From assembly GCF_007994225.1 (NCBI RefSeq), contig NZ_VLLL01000005.1:376359-440358 (forward strand): a stretch of 64,000 bases of DNA, given 5' to 3'. The translations under genes and the position numbers were made by a program. A model generated the notes under the pieces. The model ran no database searches. It worked only from the letters and a program-made list of their open reading frames with translations, and had not been told where the DNA came from. Each line of letters begins with the position of its first letter. Positions within the stretch are counted from its first letter, which is position 1. Below are positions 55,404 through 63,056 of the stretch, one piece after another. The DNA is from Stackebrandtia albiflava (GTDB taxonomy: Bacteria > Actinomycetota > Actinomycetes > Mycobacteriales > Micromonosporaceae).

Positions 55404-56072
55404 TCAGTCGTCCCGCTTCGTACGGCCGAACCGGCGCAGCGAGGTGTCCTCGTGGACGATGATGCGCAGCGCGTTGATGACGGCGGCACCGATGAAGGTG
55501 CCCACGATCGCGCCTTCGACGGCCTGGTCCTTGTCGCCGCGCGCGATCGCCCACTCGGCCTCGCGCCGTGCCAGCGGTTCGACGGTCTCGACGTAGAACG
55601 CCAGTAGCCGGTCGACGTCGTCGGCTCCCAGCCGGTACAGCGCGGCGACGGCCTGCGTCAGGGCGACCATCTTGTGGGAGTCGGCCGAGACGAGCCAGCC
55701 GCGTTCCTCCGTCAGCCGGGAGACCCTCTCGTGGGCCGCCTCGACGTCGGGGGAGTCGGCCGACTGGCGGTCGGGGAGGGCCGCGGCGATCGCGGTGCCC
55801 AGTGCCTGGTTGAGGTCCACGTCGTCCTTGTCGATGGCGGTGAGGACGTCTCCGACGGCGGCGATCGACAGGCCGCCGACGTCGAGGAGGGCGCGGATGA
55901 GCCGCAGGCGGCGGACGTGGGCCTCGGTGTAGTCGGCCTGGTTGACGGCGGTGCGTTCACCGGGGGGGAGCAGGCCCGACCGCAGGTAGTACTTGATGCT
56001 GGGAACCGGTACCCCGGACGTGCGGCTGAGCTCTGCGATGCGCAATGGTCCTCCTTCGATCACGACGTTCAC
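55404..56072 (-). CDS. MerR family transcriptional regulator
   Basis: 222 residues. N-terminal MerR HTH (LRIAELSRTSGVPVPSIKYYLRSGLLPPGER with the wing VNQADYTEAHVRRLRLIRALLDVGGL), about 10-75. A long C-terminal effector half (about 100-222) is unlike metal-sensing MerR proteins and lacks the Cys pattern. Divergent from the membrane protein at 56133; a dyad sits between. The start is uncertain by up to ten residues. Confidence 0.87.
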   Translation of the reverse strand: MNVVIEGGPLRIAELSRTSGVPVPSIKYYLRSGLLPPGERTAVNQADYTEAHVRRLRLIRALLDVGGLSIAAVGDVLTAIDKDDVDLNQALGTAIAAALPDRQSADSPDVEAAHERVSRLTEERGWLVSADSHKMVALTQAVAALYRLGADDVDRLLAFYVETVEPLARREAEWAIARGDKDQAVEGAIVGTFIGAAVINALRIIVHEDTSLRRFGRTKRDD

Positions 56073-56088
56073 CTGCCACTATAGCGGC

Positions 56089-56102
56089 AACGGATAGCCG
56101 TT
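56089..56102. promoter_or_regulatory. candidate MerR operator
   Basis: AACGG-ATAG-CCGTT is a 14-bp dyad. ATAG (56081-56084) and CTAT (56104-56107 region) flank it in inverted order. Lies in the divergent 60-bp spacer. Confidence 0.5.
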
Positions 56103-56132
56103 CTATCTGATATGCCTCCGGGTGTTGCGTGA

Positions 56133-57119
56133 GTGGCGGGCGTGATGGATAGTAGAACTATGGATAACAGCAAGCGCAACTATCTATCTCTGTCCCGCCT
56201 ACACCCTCCGCTGCTCTTCGTGGTGGCGCTGATGGGGTTGCTCGCGGTCGTCTCCCTCGCCGGAGTCCTGTTCGACGACCGGATCCTGTTCGGCGTGCCG
56301 ATCTGGGAGAAGCCGCTGAAGTTCTCGCTCTCCTTCATGCTCTACGGCGGCGTGATCGCGGCCCTCATCCCGCTGATGACCCGCCACCGCCGGCTCGCCG
56401 GGGCGTTCGGCTGGGTCATCGCCGTGAGTTGGCTGGCGGAGATGGGGCTCATCACCATGCAGGTGGTGCGCGGGACCTCCAGCCACTTCAACGGCGCGAC
56501 CGAATTCGACGGCATGGTGTTCACGTTGATGGGCGTCAGCATCGCGGTGCTGTGGTTCGCGAACCTCGGACTGGCGGTGCTGTCGTGGATCTACCGGTTC
56601 GGCGACCGGGCGGTCACCTGGTCGATCCGGGCGGGCGTCGTGGTGTCGATGGCGGGCGCCCTCGTCGGCGGCATGATGATCGGCCCCCGCGACAATCTCG
56701 CGGAGGACATGATCGGCGCGCACAGCGTCGGCGTGCCCGACGGGGGAGAGGTCATACCGTTCCTCGGCTGGAGCGCCACCGGCGGCGACCTCCGCATCGG
56801 TCACTTCGTCGGCCTGCACGCGCTGCAGGTCCTGCCGTTGCTGGCGCTGTGGCTGGGACACCGGGCGGCCCGGGGCTCGCGGTGGCTCGCCGACGAGCGG
56901 TCCCGCCTGCGGGTCGTCGGGGTCGCCACCTTGGCGTACGTCGGCCTCACGGTCCTGGTGATCTGGCAGGCGATGCGCGCCGAGCCCCTGTTGCGGCCCA
57001 GCGGCCTTGTGATCGCCGCCGCGCTCGGCCTCGTCGCGGCGACGGCGGCGGGGGTGTGGTGGGCGGTGAGGACGCCCCGGCGGTCAAGGGCGCTGGTGTC
57101 GGAGGGTGTGACGGAGTAG
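56133..57119 (+). CDS. hypothetical polytopic membrane protein
   Basis: 328 residues, family not recognised. About eight helices: 24-44, 62-84, 94-110, 128-150, 166-186, 214-236 region, 257-277 and 287-306. Polar insert RDNLAEDMIGAHSVGVPDGGEVIPFLG and the GHFVGLHALQVLPLLALWLGHR block suggest a His-containing cofactor or ion site. GTG 56133 is assumed; ATG 56145 or 56160 are equally possible. Paired divergently with the MerR gene, which is likely its regulator. Confidence 0.75.
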   Translation: MAGVMDSRTMDNSKRNYLSLSRLHPPLLFVVALMGLLAVVSLAGVLFDDRILFGVPIWEKPLKFSLSFMLYGGVIAALIPLMTRHRRLAGAFGWVIAVSWLAEMGLITMQVVRGTSSHFNGATEFDGMVFTLMGVSIAVLWFANLGLAVLSWIYRFGDRAVTWSIRAGVVVSMAGALVGGMMIGPRDNLAEDMIGAHSVGVPDGGEVIPFLGWSATGGDLRIGHFVGLHALQVLPLLALWLGHRAARGSRWLADERSRLRVVGVATLAYVGLTVLVIWQAMRAEPLLRPSGLVIAAALGLVAATAAGVWWAVRTPRRSRALVSEGVTE

Positions 57120-57124
57120 GGTAA

Positions 57125-57136
57125 GCAAACGCTTGC
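57125..57136. promoter_or_regulatory. LacI-family operator GCAAACGCTTGC
   Basis: Matches GCAAnCGnTTGC, the LacI/GalR (cre-like) core with central CG. Sits 17 bp before the heparinase-like gene. Confidence 0.6.
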
Positions 57137-57153
57137 CAATCTCGGGAGGACCC

Positions 57154-58899
57154 GTGTACCGCTACGCCGCGATCCAACAGGCCACCGCCGAGGCCCCACC
57201 CGCCTCCGCCCCCTACACCCGCGACGACCTCCGCACGGCCTCCCGGGATCCCCGGCTGGCGCCCCTCGTCGACACGATCCGCGAGGCGGCGCGCCGGGCC
57301 GAACCCCTACCCGACCTGCCCTACCGCCTGTTCCGCACCTACCCCCACACCGGCGACCGCGCCCGCTACGAGAACCGGTACTTCGCCCGGCGGGGCGCAC
57401 TCAACGCCGCCGCGATCACGGCGATGATCGACGGCGGCGCCGAGGACCTCGCCCACCTCCAGGACGTGGTGTGGGAGATCTGCAACGAGTTCAGTTGGGC
57501 GGTCCCCGCGCACCACCGCTTCAACACCACCCTCGATCTGGGCTACGACAGGTGCATCGACCTGTTCGCCTCCGAGACCGCCCACACGCTCGCCGAGATC
57601 ATCGCGGTGCTCGGCGACGAGATGGACGACGCCGTCACCCGCCGGGTCCGCGACGAGGTGGAGCGGCGCGTACTGTCACCGTTCCTCGACGACCCCCGGC
57701 CACGATGGTGGGAGACCTCCCTCAACAACTGGGCGGCGGTGTGCGGCGGGGCCGTCGGGATGGCCGGTCTGGCACTGGAGAACGACCCGCTGCGGCTCGC
57801 CGCCCTCATCGAGCGGGTGCAGCGCACCATGGAGTACTTCCTGGCCGGCTTCGGCCCCGACGGCGGCTGTGTCGAGGGGATGGACTACTGGGTCTACGGA
57901 TACGGCTACTTCACCTACTACGCCGAGGCGCTGCGCCACCGGACCGGGCTCGACCTGCTGGCCGACACCGGACACATCGCCCGGTTCCCCGCCGCCGTCG
58001 ACTTCGGCGGCGGGAACTGCGTCAGCTTCTCCGACGGCTCCGACAACGTGGTGCCGCCCACCGGCCTGATGTCACGGCTCGCGGCCAGACTGTCGGCTCC
58101 GATGCCCCACATCACCCGATTGTCCGAGTTCGGTGACGACCACTGCCACCGATGGGGGCACCTGTCCCGGACGCTGCTGTGGACCGACCCCGGCGTCGTC
58201 GGGCGCCCGGCGCCGACCGGCACGGTGTGGCTGGCGGACCTGGCCTGGCTCATCGCGCGGGGAGCCGGCGACGGCACCCCCGTCGCGCTGGCGGCCAAGG
58301 GCGGCCACAACGACGAGCCGCACAACCACCTCGACCTGGGATCCTTCCTGCTCGCCGTGGACGGCGAACAGCTCCTCGCCGACCTGGGCGCCGGCGTGTA
58401 CGACAAGGACTACTTCGGAGAGCGGCGATACGAGGCCCTGCACACCTCCGCCCGCGGCCACTCGGTACCGGTCATCGGGGGCGTCACCCAGCGGCCCGGT
58501 CCCGACTCGCGCGCCCGGATCCTCGAGCAGCGCACGGACGGCGACGCGGTGTCCCTGGCGCTCGACCTGTCCTCCGCGTACGACGGCGCGGGATTCCGGC
58601 GACGCTTCGACTGGGACGGCGGGGGAATACTCCGGTTGGCCGACGAGTTCGACGACCCCGGCGTGCCCCTGGTCGAGACGTTCATCAGCCGGCACCGGCC
58701 ATCGACGGCCGAGGGCCGGGTCGAGTGGCACGGGGCACGCGGCGTCGCCCGGATGGAGTTCACCGGCGACTGGACGGCCACGGTCGAGGAGATCGCCACC
58801 CGCGACCACCACGCGCGGCCCGAGACCGTCTACCGCCTCGACCTGACGGGCCTGACCGCGCCACGGCACGAGTTCCACTTCACCGTCACCCCGTCGTGA
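57154..58899 (+). CDS. heparinase II/III-like protein
   Basis: 581 residues from GTG 57154 with GGGAGGA upstream. N-terminal alpha/alpha toroid (1-330) with the conserved NNWAAVCGGAVGMAGLAL and CVEGMDYWVYGYGYFTYY segments. The C-terminal beta-sandwich heparinase domain starts KGGHNDEPHNHLDLGSFLL, whose His residues bind metal in these lyases. Cuts uronate-containing polysaccharide in known relatives. No signal peptide is visible, so it may act on oligosaccharides taken up. The LacI site indicates sugar-responsive control. Confidence 0.85.
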   Translation: MYRYAAIQQATAEAPPASAPYTRDDLRTASRDPRLAPLVDTIREAARRAEPLPDLPYRLFRTYPHTGDRARYENRYFARRGALNAAAITAMIDGGAEDLAHLQDVVWEICNEFSWAVPAHHRFNTTLDLGYDRCIDLFASETAHTLAEIIAVLGDEMDDAVTRRVRDEVERRVLSPFLDDPRPRWWETSLNNWAAVCGGAVGMAGLALENDPLRLAALIERVQRTMEYFLAGFGPDGGCVEGMDYWVYGYGYFTYYAEALRHRTGLDLLADTGHIARFPAAVDFGGGNCVSFSDGSDNVVPPTGLMSRLAARLSAPMPHITRLSEFGDDHCHRWGHLSRTLLWTDPGVVGRPAPTGTVWLADLAWLIARGAGDGTPVALAAKGGHNDEPHNHLDLGSFLLAVDGEQLLADLGAGVYDKDYFGERRYEALHTSARGHSVPVIGGVTQRPGPDSRARILEQRTDGDAVSLALDLSSAYDGAGFRRRFDWDGGGILRLADEFDDPGVPLVETFISRHRPSTAEGRVEWHGARGVARMEFTGDWTATVEEIATRDHHARPETVYRLDLTGLTAPRHEFHFTVTPS

Positions 58900-58936
58900 G
58901 GCCCGGTCCCGCTCCGCACCCGGACGACGCGGTGTC

Positions 58937-58975
58937 GCGGGAAAACGACGTCGGTGTCCCGCGTCGTTTTCCCGC
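58937..58975 (+). terminator. terminator after the heparinase-like gene
   Basis: GCGGGAAAACGACG (58937-58950) pairs with 58962-58975 over an 11-nt loop. Ends in the A/T run TTTTCCCGC arm. Confidence 0.75.
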
Positions 58976-59041
58976 CGGTTCACACCCTCACACGGGTGGA
59001 CTCTTGCATCGGTCAACGCAGAACCGAGCAGAGGAGCCGAC

Positions 59042-59803
59042 ATGTCCGACCGATTCGAGTCAAAAGTAGTCGTCATCACGGGAGGCACCAGCGGCATGGG
59101 ACTGGCGGTCGCGCGCCGCATCGCCGCGGAGGCGGGCACCGTCGTCCTCGCCGGGCGTCGTGACGACGTCGGCGAGAAGGCCGCCGCGAGCATCCGCGAG
59201 ACCGGCGGGGCCGCAGAGTTCGTCGCCACCGACGTCACCGACGAGCGGCAGGTGGAGGCGCTGGTGTCCACGACCGTCGCACGGTTCGGCGGGCTGCACG
59301 CCGCCTTCAACAACGCGGGTGGGATGACCGGCTTCGGTCCGGTCGCCGACCTCGCCACCGACGCCTGGCACCACGACGTCGCGGTGAATCTCCACAGTGT
59401 CTACTACGGCCTCAAGTACCAGATCCCCGCCATCGTCGCCTCGGGCGGCGGCGCGGTCGTCAACCACGCCTCCAACCTCGGCGTGGTCGGCATGGCGGGG
59501 GTCGCCGCGTACACCGCCGCCAAGCACGGCGTCGTCGGCCTGACCCGCAGCGTCGCACTGGAGACCGCGCAGGCGGGTGTGCGGGTCAACGCCATCGCCA
59601 CGGGCGCGGTGGAGACGCCGTTGTTCGGTGCGACCACGGGCGCGACGCAGGAGGGCCGTGACTTCGTTCGCGACCTGTTGCCGATGGGCCGGATAGCCGA
59701 GCCGGAGGAGATCGCCGGCCTGGTCGCCTTCCTGCTCAGCGACGAGGCGTCGTTCATGACCGGTGCCGCCGTCGCGGTGGACGGTGGTCACACGGCGGGC
59801 TGA
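59042..59803 (+). CDS. SDR family oxidoreductase
   Basis: 253 residues, classical short-chain dehydrogenase. Cofactor motif TGGTSGMG (about 13-20), the NNAGG motif near 92, and catalytic YTAAK. The Asn/Ser tetrad members are also seen. VLAGRR after the second beta strand suggests preference for NADP. MTGAAVAVDGGHTAG is the standard C terminus. AGGAG precedes the ATG. Substrate is unknown. Separated from the heparinase-like gene by a terminator. Confidence 0.9.
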   Translation: MSDRFESKVVVITGGTSGMGLAVARRIAAEAGTVVLAGRRDDVGEKAAASIRETGGAAEFVATDVTDERQVEALVSTTVARFGGLHAAFNNAGGMTGFGPVADLATDAWHHDVAVNLHSVYYGLKYQIPAIVASGGGAVVNHASNLGVVGMAGVAAYTAAKHGVVGLTRSVALETAQAGVRVNAIATGAVETPLFGATTGATQEGRDFVRDLLPMGRIAEPEEIAGLVAFLLSDEASFMTGAAVAVDGGHTAG

Positions 59804-59891
59804 CGCCCGGCCGCCGACGACGGCACGCCGTCCGGAGGTGGTCGGAGCGGCCGGGGTGTGGACACTCCGGCCGCTCCCCGATTCGCCGTGG

Positions 59892-60131
59892 TCACCGGGG
59901 ACCGTGTCGTTCCATGGCCTCCACCGCCTCCTTGGCCTCCTTGAGGCCGACGCGGGTGATCTCCCGGTACACCTTGATCGCCTGAATCTTCCGGCCGGCC
60001 GCGACGAGCCGGAGGACCGGGTCCATCGTGGTGTCCCGGGTCTGCGGAATCGGTATCTCCAGATGCCGGTACAGGCCCTCCACGAGTTCTTCGAGCCTGC
60101 TCAGCCGGTGATGGACCTCGTATGCGTTCAC
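59892..60131 (-). CDS. L7/L12 C-terminal-domain-like small protein
   Basis: 79 residues from GTG 60131. N-terminal helix VNAYEVHHRLSRLEELVEGLYRHL, then DPVLRLVAAGRKIQAIKVYREITRVGLKEAKEAVEAME, which matches the fold motif of the ribosomal L7/L12 C-terminal domain (KIQ-IK-YRE, GLKEAK-AVE). It is a stand-alone copy, not the ribosomal stalk protein. TACCCT ends 6 nt before the GTG, suggesting a leaderless transcript. Possibly binds a translation GTPase; unproven. Confidence 0.8.
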   Translation of the reverse strand: MNAYEVHHRLSRLEELVEGLYRHLEIPIPQTRDTTMDPVLRLVAAGRKIQAIKVYREITRVGLKEAKEAVEAMERHGPR

Positions 60132-60137
60132 GACAGC

Positions 60138-60143
60138 AGGGTA
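60138..60143 (-). promoter_or_regulatory. -10 box TACCCT, leaderless promoter
   Basis: On the minus strand TACCCT, 6 nt, then GTG 60131 of the L7/L12-like gene. Confidence 0.5.
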
Positions 60144-60204
60144 GTCGCGGGCCGCAATCGCCGTCACGGGGTCATGACGAAGGACGTCGATGTCTGCCAT
60201 ACTT

Positions 60205-60220
60205 TGCAAAACGTTTGGCA
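60205..60220. promoter_or_regulatory. LacI-family operator TGCAAAACGTTTGGCA
   Basis: 16-bp dyad with central CG; only the fourth pair from each end mismatches. Lies 53 bp before the WXG-type gene and about 60 bp from the divergent one. Confidence 0.55.
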
Positions 60221-60272
60221 TCGTATGCCCCGCCCGCAACGACGCGACCACCGCGCCCCCAGGAGGAACCAC

Positions 60273-62039
60273 ATGGTCGGTTATCAGCAGCTGCGAGAGA
60301 CCGTGCCGGACCCGCTGGTCGACTTCGCCGACCAGGCACGCCGCCTCGCCACCGAGCTCGAACAGTTCGGCAGTGACATCGACGCCCAGAAGGGCATTCT
60401 CTCGACCGTGTGGGCCGGCATCGACGCGGTCGCCGCGATGACCAGCCTCGCGGAACACTCCGACGAGTACCGCCGTGTCTCCACCGCGTTCCGAGAAGTC
60501 GACGACATCGTCATCAACCTCGCCAACGGGGTCAAGGCGGCCAGGCAGGTCCTGGAGTCCGCCATCGCCATGGTCCCCTCCATCCCGGGATCCATCAGCG
60601 CGAACGGCACCATCACCATCAACTACGCCGCCCTGGGACCGAACCCGGCACCGGCCGCCGTGGCGGCGGCACAGCAACGGGCACAGGAGGTGCACGGACA
60701 CCTCACCCAGGCGATCCGGATGGCCACCGAGTCCGACCAGGCGGCACAGTCCGCACTGGCCCGGCTGCTCGGCGGAGACACCACCGGCACACAGACCCTC
60801 TCCACCGAGACCGCGACCGGGGAACCGGCCGACACGACCACACCGGCCGACGGCGCGACCGAACCCGGCGACACCGCCCCCGACGACGCCACCGGCGGGC
60901 AGGACGACACCGGCACACCCGTGCCGCCGCCCACCGGCACGGTTCCCGGCACCGGCGGGGACGGCGCCACCGGCGACGGTTCCGGATCGGGCGGTTCGGG
61001 CTCCGGCGGATCCGGCTCGGGTTCCGGTTCCGGGCAGCAGGGGTCGGGCGACGGTTCCGGTGACAAGCCGAAGCCCTCGGGCGAACGCAGCGACCGCGAA
61101 CTGTGGGGCGACATCCTCGACGGGCTCGGCCAGGCGATCTCCGGACAGGACGGTGTCGGCACCGGCGAACGCTCCGACATGCAGATCATCGGCGACATCA
61201 TCGAAGCCGTCGGTGAGGCCCTCGCCGGAGACGAGGCCGGCGGGACACCACCGGACGCCACGATCCCGCCGCCGACCACCATCCCGGCGCCCGAACCCAC
61301 CACCCCCGGCACCGGTGATCCGGCACCCGGCGGCGGACAGCCCGGTGGCGGTGACGGTGCTCCCGCGCCGGAACCGGGTACCGGTACCCCCGGCGGTGGC
61401 GACGGTGGTCAGGGTGGCCAACCCGGTGGCGGTGACGGTGCTCCCGCGCCGGAACCGGGTACCGGTACCCCCGGCGGCGGTGACGGTGGTCAGGGAGGAC
61501 AACCCGGTGACGGCGGCTCCGGTGGCGACTCACCGGGCGGCGGTGACTCGGGAGGTGACGGCGACGGCGACGGTTCCGGAGAGCCGGCACCCGGTGACGG
61601 CGTGGTGCCGCCCGTCGGTGACCTGAGCCAGGCGCAGATGAACAACGCGGTCCGCATCATCGAGATCGGTGAACAGCTCGGCATCAGCGAGAAGGGGCAG
61701 GCGATCGCCCTGGCCACCGCGATGCAGGAGAGCAGTTTCCGCAACCTCGCGAACGACTCGGTCCCGGCGTCCCTGGGCATCCCGAACGAGGGTGTCGGCA
61801 GCGACCACGACTCCGTCGGGATGTTCCAACAGCGTCCCAGCCAGGGCTGGGGCACGGTGGAACAGTGCATGGACGTCGAGTACGCCACGACGAAGTTCTA
61901 CACCGAACTGCTCAGGGTCGACGGCTGGGAGAACATGTCCATCGCCGAGGCGGCGCAGACGGTGCAGGTGTCGGCCCACCCGGACGCGTACGCGCGCTGG
62001 GAGGGACTGGCCTACGACATCCTGGAACAGGTGGACTGA
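60273..62039 (+). CDS. WXG-type N-terminal protein with lysozyme-like C-terminal domain
   Basis: 588 residues from ATG 60273 with AGGAGGA upstream. Residues 1-150 are helical and resemble the WXG100/Esx family (W47-x-G49 between two helices), with no signal peptide. A Thr/Gly/Pro/Ser-rich linker spans about 170-455, with GS repeats and a 27-residue tandem repeat. The C-terminal 130 residues (QAIALATAMQESSFRNL, then GMFQQRPSQGWG) match the transglycosylase-like peptidoglycan hydrolase domain, with a catalytic-type Glu in QES. Probably exported by a type VII-like system to act on the wall. No ESX genes are in this window. Confidence 0.82.
   Translation: MVGYQQLRETVPDPLVDFADQARRLATELEQFGSDIDAQKGILSTVWAGIDAVAAMTSLAEHSDEYRRVSTAFREVDDIVINLANGVKAARQVLESAIAMVPSIPGSISANGTITINYAALGPNPAPAAVAAAQQRAQEVHGHLTQAIRMATESDQAAQSALARLLGGDTTGTQTLSTETATGEPADTTTPADGATEPGDTAPDDATGGQDDTGTPVPPPTGTVPGTGGDGATGDGSGSGGSGSGGSGSGSGSGQQGSGDGSGDKPKPSGERSDRELWGDILDGLGQAISGQDGVGTGERSDMQIIGDIIEAVGEALAGDEAGGTPPDATIPPPTTIPAPEPTTPGTGDPAPGGGQPGGGDGAPAPEPGTGTPGGGDGGQGGQPGGGDGAPAPEPGTGTPGGGDGGQGGQPGDGGSGGDSPGGGDSGGDGDGDGSGEPAPGDGVVPPVGDLSQAQMNNAVRIIEIGEQLGISEKGQAIALATAMQESSFRNLANDSVPASLGIPNEGVGSDHDSVGMFQQRPSQGWGTVEQCMDVEYATTKFYTELLRVDGWENMSIAEAAQTVQVSAHPDAYARWEGLAYDILEQVD
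61338..61499 (+). repeat. two tandem 81-bp in-frame repeats in the linker
   Basis: Units 61338-61418 and 61419-61499, each encoding 27 residues: QPGGGDGAPAPEPGTG then TPGGGDGGQGG. A degenerate third start (QPGDGG) follows. Confidence 0.85.
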
Positions 62040-62046
62040 CCGGGCC

Positions 62047-62080
62047 GGGTGCGGCCGGGCTCCTCCGGCCGGCCGCACCC
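62047..62080 (+). terminator. terminator after the WXG-lysozyme gene
   Basis: GGGTGCGGCC (62047-62056) pairs with 62071-62080; inner GG/CC pairs extend the stem. Begins 8 nt after the stop. Confidence 0.7.
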
Positions 62081-62084
62081 GCTC

Positions 62085-62147
62085 AGAGCTCCTGAATCGT
62101 CGCCGCCTGAGCGTTCCGAGTCGGACGGTTCGATGCTCAGGAGCTCT
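62085..62147. repeat. long-range 11-bp inverted repeat
   Basis: AGAGCTCCTGA (62085-62095) is the exact reverse complement of 62137-62147, 41 nt apart, just before the GNAT promoter. May be a large stem-loop or a protein-binding pair. Confidence 0.5.
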
Positions 62148-62177
62148 TAATCGCTGGCCGGTCCTCCCGCGGCTCCG

Positions 62178-62183
62178 TAGGGT
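62178..62183 (+). promoter_or_regulatory. -10 box TAGGGT, leaderless promoter
   Basis: TAGGGT, 7 nt, then ATG 62191. Confidence 0.55.
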
Positions 62184-62190
62184 GCGTCCC

Positions 62191-62673
62191 ATGATCCAGT
62201 TGGAGGTCCTTCGCGCCGACCACTCGGCCCCGCTGTACGAGTTCGAGTCGCGCAACAGGGAGTACTTCGCGCGCACGGTGCCCGACCGCGGTGACGCCTT
62301 CTTCGCCGAGTTCGACCGCATGTTCGCGGACCGGCTGGCGGAGCAGGAGACCGGCACGATCCGGATGCACGTCGTCGTCGAGGACGGCGAGATCGTCGGC
62401 CGGGTGAACCTGGTGGACGTCGCCGACGGAACGGCGGAGCTGGGATACCGGATCGGTGAGTCGGCGTCGGGCCGAGGCGTGGCCACGGCGGCTGTCAAGA
62501 AGGTCGTGGAGGTCGCGGCGACCGAACTGGGCCTCTCCGAACTGCGCGCCGAGACCACGGTGGACAACCCGGCGTCGCAGGCGGTCCTCAAACGCGCCGG
62601 ATTCACACCGGTCGGTGAGACCACCTTGGAGGGCCGCCCCGCGATCCGGTACGCACGGCCGCTGCGTCCGTAA
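62191..62673 (+). CDS. GNAT N-acetyltransferase
   Basis: 160 residues from ATG 62191; the long frame upstream is a shadow of the previous gene. Acetyl-CoA motif A GYRIGESASGRGVATAAVKKV, motif B LRAETTVDNPASQAVLKRAGF. Close to RimJ-like and small-molecule acetyltransferases; substrate unknown. Leaderless by its -10 spacing. Confidence 0.87.
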   Translation: MIQLEVLRADHSAPLYEFESRNREYFARTVPDRGDAFFAEFDRMFADRLAEQETGTIRMHVVVEDGEIVGRVNLVDVADGTAELGYRIGESASGRGVATAAVKKVVEVAATELGLSELRAETTVDNPASQAVLKRAGFTPVGETTLEGRPAIRYARPLRP

Positions 62674-63056
62674 GCCTGAGACGCGGTGCCGGTCCGAAGC
62701 CGCGCGGCGTCGTCACGGCGCGGCCACCGCTGGGGGTTGAACCGCGTCACCCGTAGGACCTCCGGGCCGGCGGAGATCGGACCGCAGGCCACCTCCAGGT
62801 CCGTGAGGGAGTTCCTCGACCCGCAGGGCGACCGGCTCCGTCGGGGGTCGGAAGCTCGCGTTCACCGACCATTCCAAGGTCGCCGACAGGTGAAACGTCT
62901 CCATGCCGCCGGTCATGCCCGGCACGCCCTCCCGACGGCGATCGCATCGCCGGTACTCCCACGGTGGTAGCCGGAAGTGACGCTCGCCGGGTGATGCGCC
63001 CGGCCCTCTCGACGAGGCACGATCGGTCGCACACCGACGAGAGGGGAACACAGGCG
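62674..63056. other. gap between GNAT and YHS-type gene
   Basis: 383 bp. Only the doubtful minus-strand frame at 62713-62916 was found, plus GAGGGGA before ATG 63057. No hairpin or RNA gene recognised. Confidence 0.4.
62713..62916 (-). CDS. doubtful 67-residue ORF
   Basis: ATG 62916 with GGGAGGG about 11 nt upstream. Encodes MTGGMETFHLSATLEWSVNA and a Pro/Arg/Gly-rich end. The first half has high third-position GC, the second half does not. No homologous family recognised; may be chance. Confidence 0.22.
   Translation of the reverse strand: MTGGMETFHLSATLEWSVNASFRPPTEPVALRVEELPHGPGGGLRSDLRRPGGPTGDAVQPPAVAAP

Noticed and set aside
59892-61502. 536-residue minus frame including the L7/L12-like part
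   Set aside because: Only the final 79 residues make sense; the rest is antisense to the WXG-lysozyme linker.
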